Assembly: GCA_024500155.1 (NCBI GenBank)
Contig: CM044874.1
Location: forward strand, 45,482,384 to 45,546,383
Reading direction: 5' to 3'
From: Chenopodium formosanum
Lineage: Eukaryota; Streptophyta; Magnoliopsida; Caryophyllales; Amaranthaceae
DNA: 64,000 bases
Below the pieces are notes generated by a model that saw nothing but the letters and a program-made list of their open reading frames with translations, made no database searches and was not told the origin of the DNA. A program made the position numbers and the translations under genes. Numbering within the stretch: the stretch's first letter is position 1; every line of letters starts with the position of its first letter. Of the stretch, positions 53,362 through 64,000 are shown piece by piece.

Positions 53362-55000
53362 TGATGAGTGTCATTTATGGCACTCATAGGGTAGTCTTTT
53401 AGGGTTATTTCTTTCCCTTTTTCATGCTTTCTTCTCTTATTTTTGGTCCTTTTTCCTTAGGTTTCTCTTTCTCCTCTTTTCTTTATGGTTCTCATGTTTT
53501 CCTCGTGTTTTCCTTTTATTTGGCTCTTTTTCCTTTTATTTCCTTTCTTTGTTTGCTTGTGTAGGTATTTGGAGAATCACCTTTGCGAAGGAATCGAGTT
53601 GGGGCCTTAATGATCAAGTAAGGAAGAAGCATTTGGCTAAAGAGTGCTTAGAGAGGCCTTGGAAAAGCCTCGGAGAGGTCTCGGAAAGGCCTCGGAGAGG
53701 TCTCTAAGGTATTTCCAGCTGGCCGCGGGCGCGGGCTTAAGAAGAGAAAATTGCAAGATTTTGGCAGGAGCTTCCCGCGGTTGCCCCGCAGGCTCTTCGC
53801 GGGCGCGGGAAATCTGGAGAGGTCGCTCCTTCTCAGAGAGACCACGGCCCCCTGATTGAGTTTTGGGAACAAGGGATTGGCCGCGGGCGCGAGTCCATCT
53901 TTCCGCGGGCGCGGGTGCTGCCCAGAAAGCCCGCGGAGGGTTCCGTACCCATTTCTCCGCGGCCGCGGATTCATCGAGAGAGACCGCGGGATTTGTCGGT
54001 TTCTTCTTTACCTATAAATAGAATTGTAATTCCTTTTCAAAGGGGGGAACCTTTTTATAATTTTTTCATTAACTTAGTTTTAGAGAGAGAATTTAGAGAG
54101 AAGTTGGAGAGAAGTTCTTGGTTTTGGATTTGTAACTCAACATTTGATCAATCAAGTTTGGATTTCTTCATTTTCAATCATCAATATTAGTGAGAATCTC
54201 TTCCTTCTTTCATCTTTTACTTACTTGCTATTTGATTTTTGCTTGTTGCTTGTTCTTCTTTGGATTGGAATTTGATATTGTTGATTATTTTGATTTCTCT
54301 TAGATTTTGATATAGAAATGAAGATTAAAGCAATTTCTAGTTATTTGTTCTTGAATTTCACCATGATTAGTGAGTAGATTAGTTCCTAGGGAAAGGGGGA
54401 AGCATGTTTGATTAATGAAATTGCTAGTTGATGCTCTTTGATTGATTGATTTGTTGCAATTAAATTGGTTGACATAGTTTTGCATGTGATTGATTAGACT
54501 AGGAGTGATCAACCTATAAGATTAATCTAGATTGCATTGCAACTCTTAATGACATGAACAATTGAATTGAAAGTTGCTCTAATTGATTAGGTTTACTTGT
54601 GATCCTTCTTGATTTGCCTTTCATAGTGACACCTAGATTGGCCTATAGGAGATAGCATTTGAACTCTCTTGATTGCTACTATTGTTTGTCCATTGCAATA
54701 CTTGAATTAATTGATTGAGCTCTAAACTAGCATTATCATTGAACTTGCATGTGGAACCCATATCCCTAGTGTTTAGACCTTTGTTTTACTTGATTAGACT
54801 TGTTTTAGTTTACCATAGTGCCAACCATAATCTCAACTCCATCTTTGAGGTAGCTTGACTTAGACTCTAGTTTTCATCATTGCATTCCCTAGGGATCGAC
54901 CCTTAACTTGCCCTATATTCATATAAGGTTAGTTAGGTGTTTACAAATTTTGTTTGACTTGGGGGAAGGGTAGATAACGACATACATTTTCCTCTTGTCA
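53362..55000 (+). repeat. Athila-like 3' LTR
   Basis: TGATGAGTGTC to CTTGTCA, 1639 bp; TATAAATA at 54013-54020. It differs from the 5' LTR by several substitutions and by indels in the GC-rich block (53640-53990). Confidence 0.95.
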
Positions 55001-55620
55001 CCCTATGGTTGAAAAACTTGGTCTTGCTTTTTACATGGCTGTTAAGAAGTTGAAACCATACTTCTTAGCACATCCGGTGGTGATCTACATAGATCAACCC
55101 CTCAAGCGGCCAATTACAAACCTAGACTCATCTGGTAGAGTGCTCAAATAGGCTTTTGAAATGCAAAGATTTGAAATCACCTACGAACCGAGAAAGAAAG
55201 TGAAGGGTCGGGCGTTTGCCGACATCATTGTCAAAATGACAAGGCCGGTTGCTCCGGACAACCTTGATCAAGTTTGGAAGGTGCATGTAGACGAGCTCTA
55301 CTATGAACGGTTGTGGTGCATGCATAATCTGTCAATCGCCGGAAGGAGATAAATACGAATTTACTCTACAGTTCAAGTTCCATGCCTCAAATATTGAGGC
55401 AGAGTATGATGCCTTGCTAGCCGGAATCTACATGTGTAAGGCGGCAGAGGCAACAAAAATTGACGCCTGCTCTGATTCTCGTTGGTCGTTAGCTAATACC
55501 ATGGTGAGTATGAAGCCACCCATCTGGCTATGATCAAATATTTGCATGCGGTCAAGGCTGAAGATGGGACACTTGAACAATTTCATCTAAGTTAAGTTCC
55601 CCGATCTGAAAATAACCAGG
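55001..55620 (+). pseudogene. Tat-B RNase H and second, archaeal-type RNase H
   Basis: The sequence continues the RNase H cut at 44925: EKLGLAFYMAVKKLKPYFLAHPV, IDQPLK, a TAG at about 55150, then FEITYEPRKKVKGRAFAD (about 55160-55220). A second RNase H starts near 55275 (KVHVDE) and, after a frame change, gives EGDKYEFTLQFKFHASNIEAEYDALLAGI and CSDSRW, with D-E-D residues in place. This extra domain is a mark of Tat-lineage elements and replaces degraded connection function in the family. Confidence 0.8.
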
Positions 55621-56477
55621 CAGATGCTCTATCAAAATTGGCAACCTCCGCCTCCTATGATACGCCTCGGTCAGTCTTCTAGGAAGTAATGGAAAAATGA
55701 AGTATATCTGATGATGAGCCCATTGGAGTACTAGAATGAAGTTCTATTAGGATTGATAGCATCCGAGTGTATCTAACAGACGGTACGTTTCTTAATTAAC
55801 CCTAGGAGGCGGCCGTACTGAAGAAGCGTGCTGCAAACTTTGAGATGAGGGAAGGAGAGCTCTTCAAGGTGGGGTTTTTGAATCCTTGGTGCGTTACCCC
55901 AGGAAAGGGGAGATAAGTTCTCGAATAATTGCATGCGGGATACTGCGCCTCTCATGTAGGCGACAGGTCCTTAGCCGTCAGGGCCAGGCGACACTATTTC
56001 TGGTCACTCTTTATTCAGATGCCATGGAGTTTGTTAAAAAATGTGACAAATGCCAAAAATTTGGCAAGCTAATTTATTGCCCGGGTACTCACCTTACGGC
56101 AATCCCAGCTCAACCCCGTTTGCTAAATGGGGCATGGACATTTTAGGTCCGTATACGCCTGCACCAGGCGAAAAGCGCTATATTCTGGTGGTTGTGGATT
56201 ATTTCACCAAGTGGGTGGAAGCAGAAGAGGTCAAAGGAATCAAGACAAAGGATGTCATCTCCTTCATCAAGAAGAACATTATCACCTGGTTTGGGGTACC
56301 TATGTCTATGGAATTTGATAATGGACCTCAATTTGAGACGCCTCAGCTTAAAACTTGGTTAGGAGAGGTGGTCAAAGGCATCTTGATCTCACATTATTTT
56401 GTATTAGTTAGCCTACCCCAAGCAAACGACCAAGTTGAAGCCTTCAACAAACTCATCTCAGACGGTATCAAAAGAAA
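55621..56477 (+). pseudogene. Tat-B integrase
   Basis: The zinc-binding part is seen as CDKCQKFG near 56043-56066 in a broken frame. The core runs at 56100-56470: WGMDILGPYTPAPGEKRYIL, VDYFTKWVEAE, FGVPMSMEFDNGPQF and ANDQVEAFNK. Aspartates and glutamate are present, but 39 residues separate the last two instead of the usual 35, and NGQVE has become NDQVE. The frame is cut at 56478 by the CACTA miniature and does not resume clearly afterwards. Confidence 0.83.
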
Positions 56478-57112
56478 CACTACAAGAAAATAACCTGTTC
56501 GTAGCGATTATTTTAAGTTTTAGTATCGATTGTAATTGTAACAAAAAGTTTTCCCAACGAATGGTCATTCGATACAATATCCCCCGTTGCCTTAGCCTTT
56601 AATAGTGTTTTTCAATATCGCTGGGGTTGGCCTCAATAATCGATACGAAAAACTACATCGAATTGTGGTGATTATTGTAGCGATTACAATCGCTATGAAT
56701 GTTTAACTAATTTTCTTCAAAAAAAAAAAAAAAACATGTGTATGATCTTTACAAGATTCGAACATGCAACCTCAAACTCTTATATTAAATGTTTCACCAA
56801 TAAGCTATGACATATTTTATGTATTCTTTCTCAAACAATATTTATATATCTAGTGTTGAAAAGGCTTTTCGTATCGATTTTTAGGATTTAGTGGCGATTG
56901 TAAATGTTACGATTTCTCAAAATTATATAAATGTGTAAAAATAATGTTGATATGTATTATTATGTTTTCCGTATCGATTTCATATGGGAAAACCATAGCG
57001 TTTGTAAAAATGATACAACATCCATAATTATTTCACAAACATACTTGCATATTGTAGCGAATGTATAATCGCTACGAAATAATCGCTACGAAAAGAGATT
57101 TTTCTTGTAACG
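56478..57112. mobile_element. CACTA-type miniature element, 635 bp
   Basis: The left end CACTACAAGAAAATAACC and right end ...TTTTTCTTGTAACG are inverted repeats (the outer right bases have decayed from GTAGTG). AAA flanks both sides, as expected for 3-bp duplications. Subterminal TAGCGATT/AATCGCTA motifs repeat in both orientations inside. There is no coding capacity. Confidence 0.85.
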
Positions 57113-57749
57113 AAAATTGAAAGAGGCAGTGGTTTATGAACAGAAAAGTTTATTCATGTCCTATGGGCCATCCGGAGACCTATAAATTTTTGTAAATAAG
57201 AAGCCCATCACTTTAAAGTTGAAAAAGTACTACTTTTGAGACTTGTAAATTTTTGTAAATAAGAAGCCCATCACTTAAAAGTTGCGATTGGTTTTCAATT
57301 TAACTTTATTGTTTTGTATATATACGCGGAACAATCCAATACCGTATGTTGAAATCACATACGGTCTATTGAATAAATAAGCTAGGTTAAAAACTTAGCG
57401 GCTAACTTGATATTTAAATTGAAGCCAATGGCCGGATGTAAACTTATTTTATAAATTCGCCTGCTCCCATATAAGTATGGCGTCCGGCGACGCCTCTCCG
57501 GGTGTTATCGCAGCAAAGGGAATTCTATCGTTTGCTATACTAACATATGCAGACGGCAAAGATTGAACGCCCTAATTGGTAACTCATAGTTGTCTTACCA
57601 AAATACCTTAATAGAATGGTTAAGTGTAGAGACTGGATGTCAAAGACATCAGCCGGTTAATAACTGAAGTTCCCGGTTAGACTATTTGATGATGTTGTAC
57701 TAGTCACCTCAATGGGGCAGACAAACCAGGTGCAATGGATTGCAGGCAC
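57113..57749 (+). other. Tat-B 3' tail
   Basis: No ORF. A duplicated block of about 40 bp (TAAATTTTTGTAAATAAGAA...) occurs at about 57182-57222 and 57245-57284. A hairpin ACCGTATGT/ACATACGGT with 7-base loop lies at 57341-57365. It may include part of a Tat LTR, but no matching copy exists in the window. Confidence 0.5.
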
Positions 57750-59269
57750 TAATAGGTGTTATAAATGGCACCCATTTGATGAGCATTTAGGTTGTTTTCT
57801 TCCTCTTTTCATAGCTTTCATGCTCAATAAATGCTTAGTTATATGCATTTGGTCTTGGTTTTACCTTTCCTCTCTTATTTTGTAGCTTTTGTGCATTTTG
57901 TTTGTTTTTCCAAAATTTTCTCCTTTATTTGCTCTATTTTCGTGGTTGCAGGTATTGTTCGAGGTCCAGGTCTTGATATTGGTGATTTACTAAAGTGGAA
58001 GATGCTTTTGGAGCAAGCTCATGGCAATTGGAAAGCTCAAGATGCAAGGAAGTGGATTCTCCAAGTTCTAGCTCTTGCGCACTCAATCCGTGCTCTCATG
58101 AAGATGGGGTGTTGAACCCACTGTCGAGTGCTTTTTGGAACTGTCACTCTTAGTATTCATCATCGTCATATTGCGCGTTCATTTGAAGACCTAAGCTAAT
58201 GCACGAAACCGCAAGAAGAGCCGAAGAAACCCTAAGAAGCCCGGGCGTGCAAGCCACGGGCGCGGGCACACCACCTGCCTGTGCGGGCGTGCTTCCCTTG
58301 GTATTTGCTTGCTCGATTTTTGCTTTGCACCTCCTATTTATACCTCTTTGTAACCCGATTTTGTAAGAACTTAATTCACAATTTTAAATCATAATTTTGG
58401 CTTAGTTGAGAGCTTCTCTCTCTAAAATTTAGGGTAGCGTGAGGAATTTCAATGGTGATTGAGAGATTGAAGATTCAATGGTGACAATTGTGTTGAAGAT
58501 CTTCTCTATTATCAATGAGCATTTCTAACTCTATCTCATTTTATTTGCTTTGTCAATTTGGATTGATTTTGATGTTTGATGCTTGATTAGTGTAGTTGTT
58601 CTTCATATATTGTTGATTCTTGATTTCATTAGTTGTTAATTGATTAGATGATGATGTTAGAATAGTTGTTTGCTAGGGATTGGGTAAAACTTGGATGATT
58701 GATTGATTGTTTTTAATTTGGAGATTGTGTTGATTAATTGTTGAGATTTAACCGATTAATGGAAGTTTGCATGTGTCTAATTCGATAGGCCTTGAGAATT
58801 ATGCTAGATTGCATTGTAGTTTCTAATGATACGAACCATTGATTTAGGAATTGCAATTGTCGATTGAGCTTGATTAGTGATGCTCCTAGTTAGAGTCTCT
58901 TATAGTTGGCGCTAGTTTGACCTCTGGGAGATAGATTGTTAAATCTGTTGATTGAGCTTTCCATTAGTCTTCACAACCATTGACTTGCACGTATTTCTGA
59001 GTTGCAAAAATTGTCATGATAACTAGTTGATGCTTGTTCCTAGTGCTTTATTTGTTTGGTTTCTTTGTTTGGTAGTTGGTCAGTTTTCTCTCTTTATCTT
59101 TTTCTTCAACCTAGCTTAGGCGCATAATTGAGAGCACTTGAACATTACCATTCCTTTAGGTTCGACCCTTGACTTGCCTCTATACTAGTATTTAGGTTGG
59201 TTAAGAGTTTATAAATTTAGTTTGACCGAGGGAGGATTAGTTTCAACGACCTAGTTCCACCCCTCGTCA
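57750..59269 (+). repeat. Element C 5' LTR
   Basis: About 1520 bp, ending CCCCTCGTCA. The first T-G appears decayed to T-A. It has a GC-rich patch with GGGCGCGGGC (58240-58300), as the Athila-like LTR has. The second LTR lies beyond the Tat-2 insertion, outside the window. Confidence 0.7.
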
Positions 59270-59272
59270 AAA

Positions 59273-59290
59273 TGGCGTTGTTGCCAGGGA
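59273..59290 (+). other. Element C primer binding site
   Basis: TGGCGTTGTTGCCAGGGA, an Athila/Asp-tRNA-type site with two C-to-T or G-to-A changes. Confidence 0.82.
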
Positions 59291-59380
59291 ACAGTGTCTA
59301 TGTTTGAGTGTTTTTTATTGCTTGAATCTAAGTTTTTGTATATACTTTTCTTTTATTTATTTTTTTCTTTCTTCTAAAAA

Positions 59381-60696
59381 ATGATATGTTTCACATTTCC
59401 TCAATATGACAATGAGCCTTTTTGTGAACATTTCAATAGACTTGAGGGATTTCTTGACTATAAATTTTGTAGTCTTTGGGAGGCTTGTGAGATTTGTTAT
59501 TTTGGTTGTAATGAGAAAACTAGAGGCATATTTGAAAGCATGTTTAATGGTAGATTTTGAGAATTGTATATTGATGATGCTTTTGATTTTTATGTATGGT
59601 TTGCTAGAGATACTTCTGACCGTGGTGATGGTTATTCAAATGCTTCCATTGATGATTGTTATGGTCCATGTTCCATGAATGATGAATCTTGCATGCTACT
59701 TGTGCCCCCACACCCCAATGTGATGTATATGATCATGATTTTAATGTTGATTCTTCCAATCTTGGTTGTACTTCTTCTTATCTTGTTAAGCCTCAAATTT
59801 CTACACCTTTTGAATCTCCTATTGCTACTAGGGAAGCTCTAATGAAGGAGAGAAGAAAGAGTGGTGAAGAGCTAGAACGCCAAATAATATCACTCTTGAC
59901 GCTTGTTTGTAAATACTCCAAATCCAATGTGTTTGTTAAGAATGATGATGATGATATTTATGAGCAACCAAGAATGTGTGAGGATCCTATTGTTGATAAT
60001 AGGACTAAAGGAAGGGGAGTTGAAAGTGATGATGATTTTGATGATATTTTGAATCTAGACTTCCTTGCCTTTGTTTATTATGATGAGTCGCAAGTGTATG
60101 AATGTGACTCTTCTATATATTATTATTTGAACTTTTTTGAGGTTATTTCCAATGTGTGTATTGAGTCTCAAAGGAATACCCATAGCCTTTTAAGTAAGTT
60201 CATTGAGAATGCTTCATGGAAGAGAGATGATTTTGAAATGAATTTGCATCCATTCATGCATGGTTTTGAGACTTTTGGCTTTAAGGAAGTTGAGGAAGTT
60301 GTACATGATTGTAGTGGAGGAGATTATGTGGTTCCTCTTGGGAGTTTGATGTTTAAGAGAGATGGTAATCATGAGTGTTCTCCTTTTTAGGATTCTATGA
60401 TTGATTTCCATGCTCTTATAAGTTATTTGAGGCATGGTGGTGAAGAAAAGTACATTAGTGAGACCATAGCCCCTAATTCCTCATCTCATGTCCCTTTCTC
60501 AAGGAGTTTCAACCATATCCCCTACACTGCTATATTCCTCCCTTCCTTTGTCAATGATCCTATTCGGGACCCTCTTGTCTATGATGATTTGTATATGGCT
60601 TTTTCTTCATATTTTGTTGAATTTTCTTTTGATTCTTCTTCTTCCTTTTCTTGGCATCTCTCTCCTCACTTGCGTGCACTATCCTTGTTGCACGTC
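59381..60696 (+). pseudogene. Element C single ORF, homologous to element A ORF
   Basis: The ATG at 59381 opens PQYDNEPF, FNRLEGFLD, GCNEKTRGIFESMFNGRF, a TGA near 59558, then DDAFDFYVWFARD, matching element A block for block. After a frame change near 59690 the middle is acidic. The C-terminal blocks ENASWKRDDFEMNLHPF, DSMIDFHALIS and FNHIPYTAIFLPSF...RDPL follow, with an in-frame TAG at 60388 where element A has Glu. The frame remains open into the Tat-2 LTR. Product and role are unknown; the shared gag-like N-terminus suggests an RNA- or particle-associated protein of a non-autonomous element. Confidence 0.75.
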
Positions 60697-62617
60697 TGTA
60701 GACACCCATTTGTGTCTCCCCAAAACCAAACCCAGTGATGAGTACCTTTCACATCGAATCATAATCGAATGAAGCGATAGTGTGGAAAGTTTAGTGTCGC
60801 AGATAGTTTTAATTTCTTTTCTCTTCTCTCTGTTTTTAAAAACTTATTTTTAGAAAACAGCCAATAATAGTGTAGTTGGATGGGGCTTGACAAGAGCTTT
60901 CCAACGATATATTATAAGCCCAATTCCGATAAATATTGAGGAAGTTATGGCCAATTTACTAAACTGGGCCCAGTTTGAGCTTTATATACGGACCAATGAT
61001 CTAGGGGAGGGCCTAATATAGATTTATCATTCCTAATGCAATTAGGAATGGTTTTAGTCTTCTAGATTCTTCTAGAAGGTTCTTTTCATTCCTAATTAAA
61101 TTAGCATTGATAAATTGACTTATGTTGACTTTTTAGAGTTTTAATTAAAATCAAAGAGCATTTTTAAGGAAAAATATGATTTTATCCTCCTGTACGGTAA
61201 TTTTTATCTGATTTTAAGAAAACGCGTAATTTTTCAGGTCAGCGCCAAACGCCAGCTGTAGCGCCTGGCGCTACGCTTAGCGCCTCTCACCAATAGTCAG
61301 CGTTGGCGTCAACTCTGTTTTTCGTGCGGTAGATTTGTTTTGATATTATATCTTTTTGGCTGATTTTCTCTATAAATAACATATTAAAAACTCCGTTTTC
61401 AATAACCAGATTTCACCTACATCCAGTTTTCACCTACAACCAGTTTTCATTTCAAGAACCAATTCTCTCTATTTCCAATCACCAACTCTCACCAAGATTC
61501 TCTCTCTTTCTCTCTCTCTTTTTCTAAACTAGCTTTTTACATACAAAATTCCGCATTCATTAGATCTAGATACACCTAGGCATATTCGAAGTTGCCTTCG
61601 CCCTAGATGTGAAAGGTTTAATTTCTGAGGGTTTGGTCCCAAATCTCTCTTTCAATTATTTGATTTAATTGTTTGTTTAATATTTTCCTTGAAGTTACTA
61701 ACGTGTGTATTTTGTTATTAGAAAGAGGTACGAGGTATCAAAATAAGTACTTTAATGGTTTTATTGATATTATAATGTAGAGTTCATGCTTAGGTTGTTA
61801 TTATGATTCCTAGTATCATGTCTAGGGTAATTTTAATATCAAGTATGATTGAAAGTATGATGCTTTTTATGTTCTTCCTAATAATTATGATTGTTAGTAT
61901 CATGTTAGGGTTAAAGATTTGATTTTTATTGTTTAGTGACATGTTAGGGTTTGTTATTAATCTTGTTAGTATCATGCCTAGGATCTTGCTATTATTATGA
62001 TTTAATATTATTATTATGATTATTGTTTTGATGATTATGATTATGATTATGATTATTAGAAATATTATTATAATCATTATGATTATTATTATGTTACTTG
62101 GTACATATTTTGTTATTGCTTGATAACACCTTTTATGCATGTTTAAAGGGAAATTGTGCTTGTAATCACGCTTAATAAGATAATTAATATTCTTGTTAGG
62201 GTTAATTTGATTATAATTCAAGTGATCGCCAATAATAGATTTATTTGTGCATTATATTCAACTAACATAGATAAACAGGTTTACGGTTAATCCTATTGAT
62301 TACATGTTAGTCAGAAAGCGCACATGAATATGATCAGAATAAAGTAGAGGCCTATTATTAGGGCAGGTTCAATCTTTTTAAGGTTGGATTTGTACCTTCA
62401 TCCCCGAACCCTTATTTGGTTCAAGACCTTATGGAGCTGTCGATCACTTAGATTGTTAAGGGGTGTAACCTTCACCCTGTGAACGGTTTACAAGTTCCTA
62501 AAACTTGTTGGCGACTCCTTTGCTCTATCTTCTTACCTTTTGGACGCCACCGTACTTTAGTGTATGATCACAGTGGGGTTCAACAAGGGGATTAACGCTT
62601 GAAATTGATTCCCCACA
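60697..62617 (+). repeat. Tat-2 5' LTR
   Basis: 1921 bp, TGTAGACACCC to TTCCCCACA. GGCGCC/AGCGCC palindromes at about 61240-61310, TATAAATA near 61373, CT-rich tract at 61498-61528, four copies of a TAGTATCATG...TAGG motif (61810-61985), then an ATT/ATG microsatellite (about 61985-62095). Confidence 0.85.
61372..61379 (+). promoter_or_regulatory. Tat-2 LTR TATA box
   Basis: CTCTATAAATAACAT about 675 bp into the LTR, followed by pyrimidine-rich DNA; a plausible core promoter. Confidence 0.5.
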
Positions 62618-62622
62618 GTTTT

Positions 62623-62640
62623 TGGCGACTCCACTGGGGA
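62623..62640 (+). other. Tat-2 primer binding site
   Basis: TGGCGACTCCACTGGGGA, five bases after the LTR. Tat/Ogre elements are known to prime from Arg tRNA with sites of this kind; the exact tRNA was not checked. Confidence 0.8.
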
Positions 62641-64000
62641 GGATTTCAATTTTAATTCCTGAATTTGTTTCGGCAATGATTTAGAATGAGTGAATGAGAC
62701 TCGAAACGTTCTAAGTATTTCATGTGCGTAATTTTGATTATCATTATTGTCATATGCATAAAAAAGATCTCATTGGAAAGACCATCCGTAATGAGTTAAA
62801 AACATAGGATTTTACCCGTAGGAAATTTGAGGAATATCTTTCACAACTAGGATCGAAATAACACTGCGCGAAACTGGAAAATTTTATCGAGCACAGAAAG
62901 CTGTTGAGGCATGTAGGAATTAGCGCCAGGGCCAGAGCATTGGTACCAGGATTTTAACCATAGCGCCAGACGCCACCATTGGCGCCAGGCGCTACAGCTA
63001 AAACCTGGCGCCAGTCTCTGTTTGTCGGCGCCAAATTCCTCCAATACCGAGCCAGAAATATGCGTTCTAATTTCGACCAGTTTTTCGTATTGTTTGCTCG
63101 ATTCTACTTCCTGATTGTGTTTTTTCTCACTTTTTTGAAACCCATATGTGTTCTACATATGGACATAACCCTATGGGAATTCATGCTCCATCTACCTAAT
63201 TGAACGCTCTGAGCAACAAAGGGTACATCCGAGATGTTGAATTCACCAAACCATGGAATCGAGTTTTTCTAAAACTCGCGGTGTCCCATCCACTCGCGCC
63301 AACCCTTCACGGTTAGGCTTCCGCGTGGTGCATTTGGACAATTAACCATGGACCCTCTATTTACTAAACCATATCCCGAACTTTAGTGAACTAGAGCCGT
63401 GGTTAGGTTGCAAACTCATTGCATCATATTATGCCTACTTGACTAATTGTGCATTATTTGTTGTGCATATGATCTATGTTTTCTTAACCGTTTGTTTGAC
63501 TTGTGTTGAGATAAAATAAATTAATGACTTAAAGAACTTTGCCTAATTAATTAATTAATTGATTAATTTCAATGAATAAAGTCTAATTTTTTAATCAGAA
63601 TTGACCTAGTACGACTTTAGGCATACCCCTGTTAATTAATAACACCGAAAACAGTCCCGGATTGAAGCTCCAGCATTGGCGCCAAAGTCTGGACTGTAGC
63701 GCCACTCTGTGGAGAGTGGCGTTTGGCGACAACTGTGTTGCTGGCGCTACACTACACAGTGCGACGCCAGTCTTGTCGTTTTGCCGACAGTTCGGATTAT
63801 TGATCGAGTCATCACCTAGTGTCTAATTAACCAGTGTACTAATTAATTCAGTTAATTTTCGCTGTCAATAACACCTTGTCAAGTCATTAATTGAGTCTAG
63901 TCACATAGTCTTGCCACATGGTCATGACACGAGTCTTAACATGTCACCTACACCCACTAGTCTTAGCACACACTTTGAGTACACATATCACCATGACTGT
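62641..64000 (+). other. Tat-2 leader, non-coding
   Basis: No credible ORF. Two palindrome clusters (about 62920-63035 and 63675-63780) contain repeated GGCGCC, AGCGCT and TGGCGCCA. 63222-64000 is collinear with 527-1290. Confidence 0.75.

Larger units (their letters stand above)
44926..55000 (+). mobile_element. Athila-like gypsy element, internally deleted
   Basis: The element is 10,075 bp with LTRs of 1616 and 1639 bp, target duplications CCCCA (44921-44925) and CCCTA (55001-55005), an Asp-tRNA-type primer site and a polypurine tract. Gag and protease are present, but pol stops inside the RT: RT after the first blocks, RNase H and integrase are deleted near 50040. A downstream ORF follows, then 2.5 kb of non-coding DNA. 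It therefore could move only with help. Confidence 0.93.
43393..57749 (+). mobile_element. Tat-B: old Tat-lineage gypsy element, split by Athila-like and CACTA insertions
   Basis: Pol pieces at 43393-44925 and 55001-56477 join across the Athila-like element, and 57113-57749 is the 3' tail after the CACTA miniature. The lineage is given by the second, archaeal-type RNase H between RNase H and integrase, typical of Tat elements. Neither LTR was recognised. Many stops and frameshifts show that it is old. Confidence 0.8.
57750..60696 (+). mobile_element. Element C: second non-autonomous Athila-like element
   Basis: LTR (57750-59269), primer site (59273), single ORF (59381 onward), cut at 60697 by the LTR of Tat-2. 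The plan and ORF match element A. The LTR start TAATAGGTGTTATAAATGGCACCCAT aligns in part with the Athila-like LTR start, which suggests a shared origin. Confidence 0.75.
60697..64000 (+). mobile_element. Tat/Ogre-like element Tat-2: 5' LTR and leader
   Basis: Complete 5' LTR, primer site and 1.36 kb of leader; gag and the rest lie beyond the window. From 63222 it matches the Tat-1 leader. LTR ends TGTAGACACCC...CCCCACA and the primer site fit Tat/Ogre elements. Confidence 0.85.

Noticed and set aside
61790..62221. 143-codon minus-strand Ile/Asn-rich ORF
   Set aside because: It is the ATT/ATG microsatellite in the Tat-2 LTR.

Overview
The window is plant nuclear DNA, probably from a flowering plant with a repeat-rich genome. 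It contains no ordinary host gene that I can recognise. Almost all of it is transposable elements nested inside one another: plant-type L1 LINEs, Ty1/copia, Ty3/gypsy of Tat/Ogre, Athila-like and Tekay/Del-like types, and two CACTA-type DNA transposon pieces. The primer sites (TGGTATCAG type, TGGCGCCGTTGCC type, TGGCGACTCC type), the long LTRs and the AT-rich filler fit pericentromeric or other heterochromatic plant DNA. Every retroelement whose orientation can be read lies on the + strand. I cannot name the species.

Layout. 1-526 is the 3' end of a LINE (LINE-a) inserted in the leader of a Tat/Ogre-like element (Tat-1, 527-1720 and 26751-27589). A second LINE (LINE-b, 1721-26737, about 6.1 kb once its insertions are removed) split the gag of Tat-1 and left a 15-bp target duplication. 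LINE-b was itself split twice. Copia-1 (3687-14084, decayed, TSD CTTCA) entered the endonuclease domain. Copia-2 (14920-23423, TSD TAAAC) entered between endonuclease and reverse transcriptase; it has an intact 1319-codon gag-pol and two 786-bp LTRs that differ at one base by eye. 27590-37236 is a decayed Tekay/Del-like gypsy element whose 5' LTR lost its first half. 37237-39140 is mostly unassigned and ends in a CACTA-like terminus. 39141-43392 (element A) and 57750-60696 (element C) are two diverged copies of a non-autonomous Athila-like family that carries one unusual ORF instead of gag-pol. 43393-57749 is an old Tat-lineage element (Tat-B) with dual RNase H. It is split by a 10-kb Athila-like element (44926-55000, TSD CCCCA/CCCTA) and by a 635-bp CACTA miniature element (56478-57112). 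60697-64000 is the 5' end of a second Tat/Ogre-like element (Tat-2); its leader matches 527-1290 and gives the empty site for LINE-a.

The most interesting signal is in non-coding parts of the two Copia families. They have diverged clearly in protein and LTR but share (i) a splice-donor-like site in U5 and an acceptor-like site just before the gag ATG, predicting that the whole leader is an intron; (ii) a pair of small leader hairpins with compensatory base changes, at nearly the same distance from the gag start; (iii) a structured post-pol region; and (iv) a hairpin with covariation whose 3' arm overlaps the polypurine tract. The A/C family, an array of hairpins between two polypurine tracts in the Tekay-like element, and GGCGCC palindrome clusters in the Tat/Ogre leader are further candidates for undescribed cis-acting RNA modules. 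All structures were read by eye and none was folded computationally.
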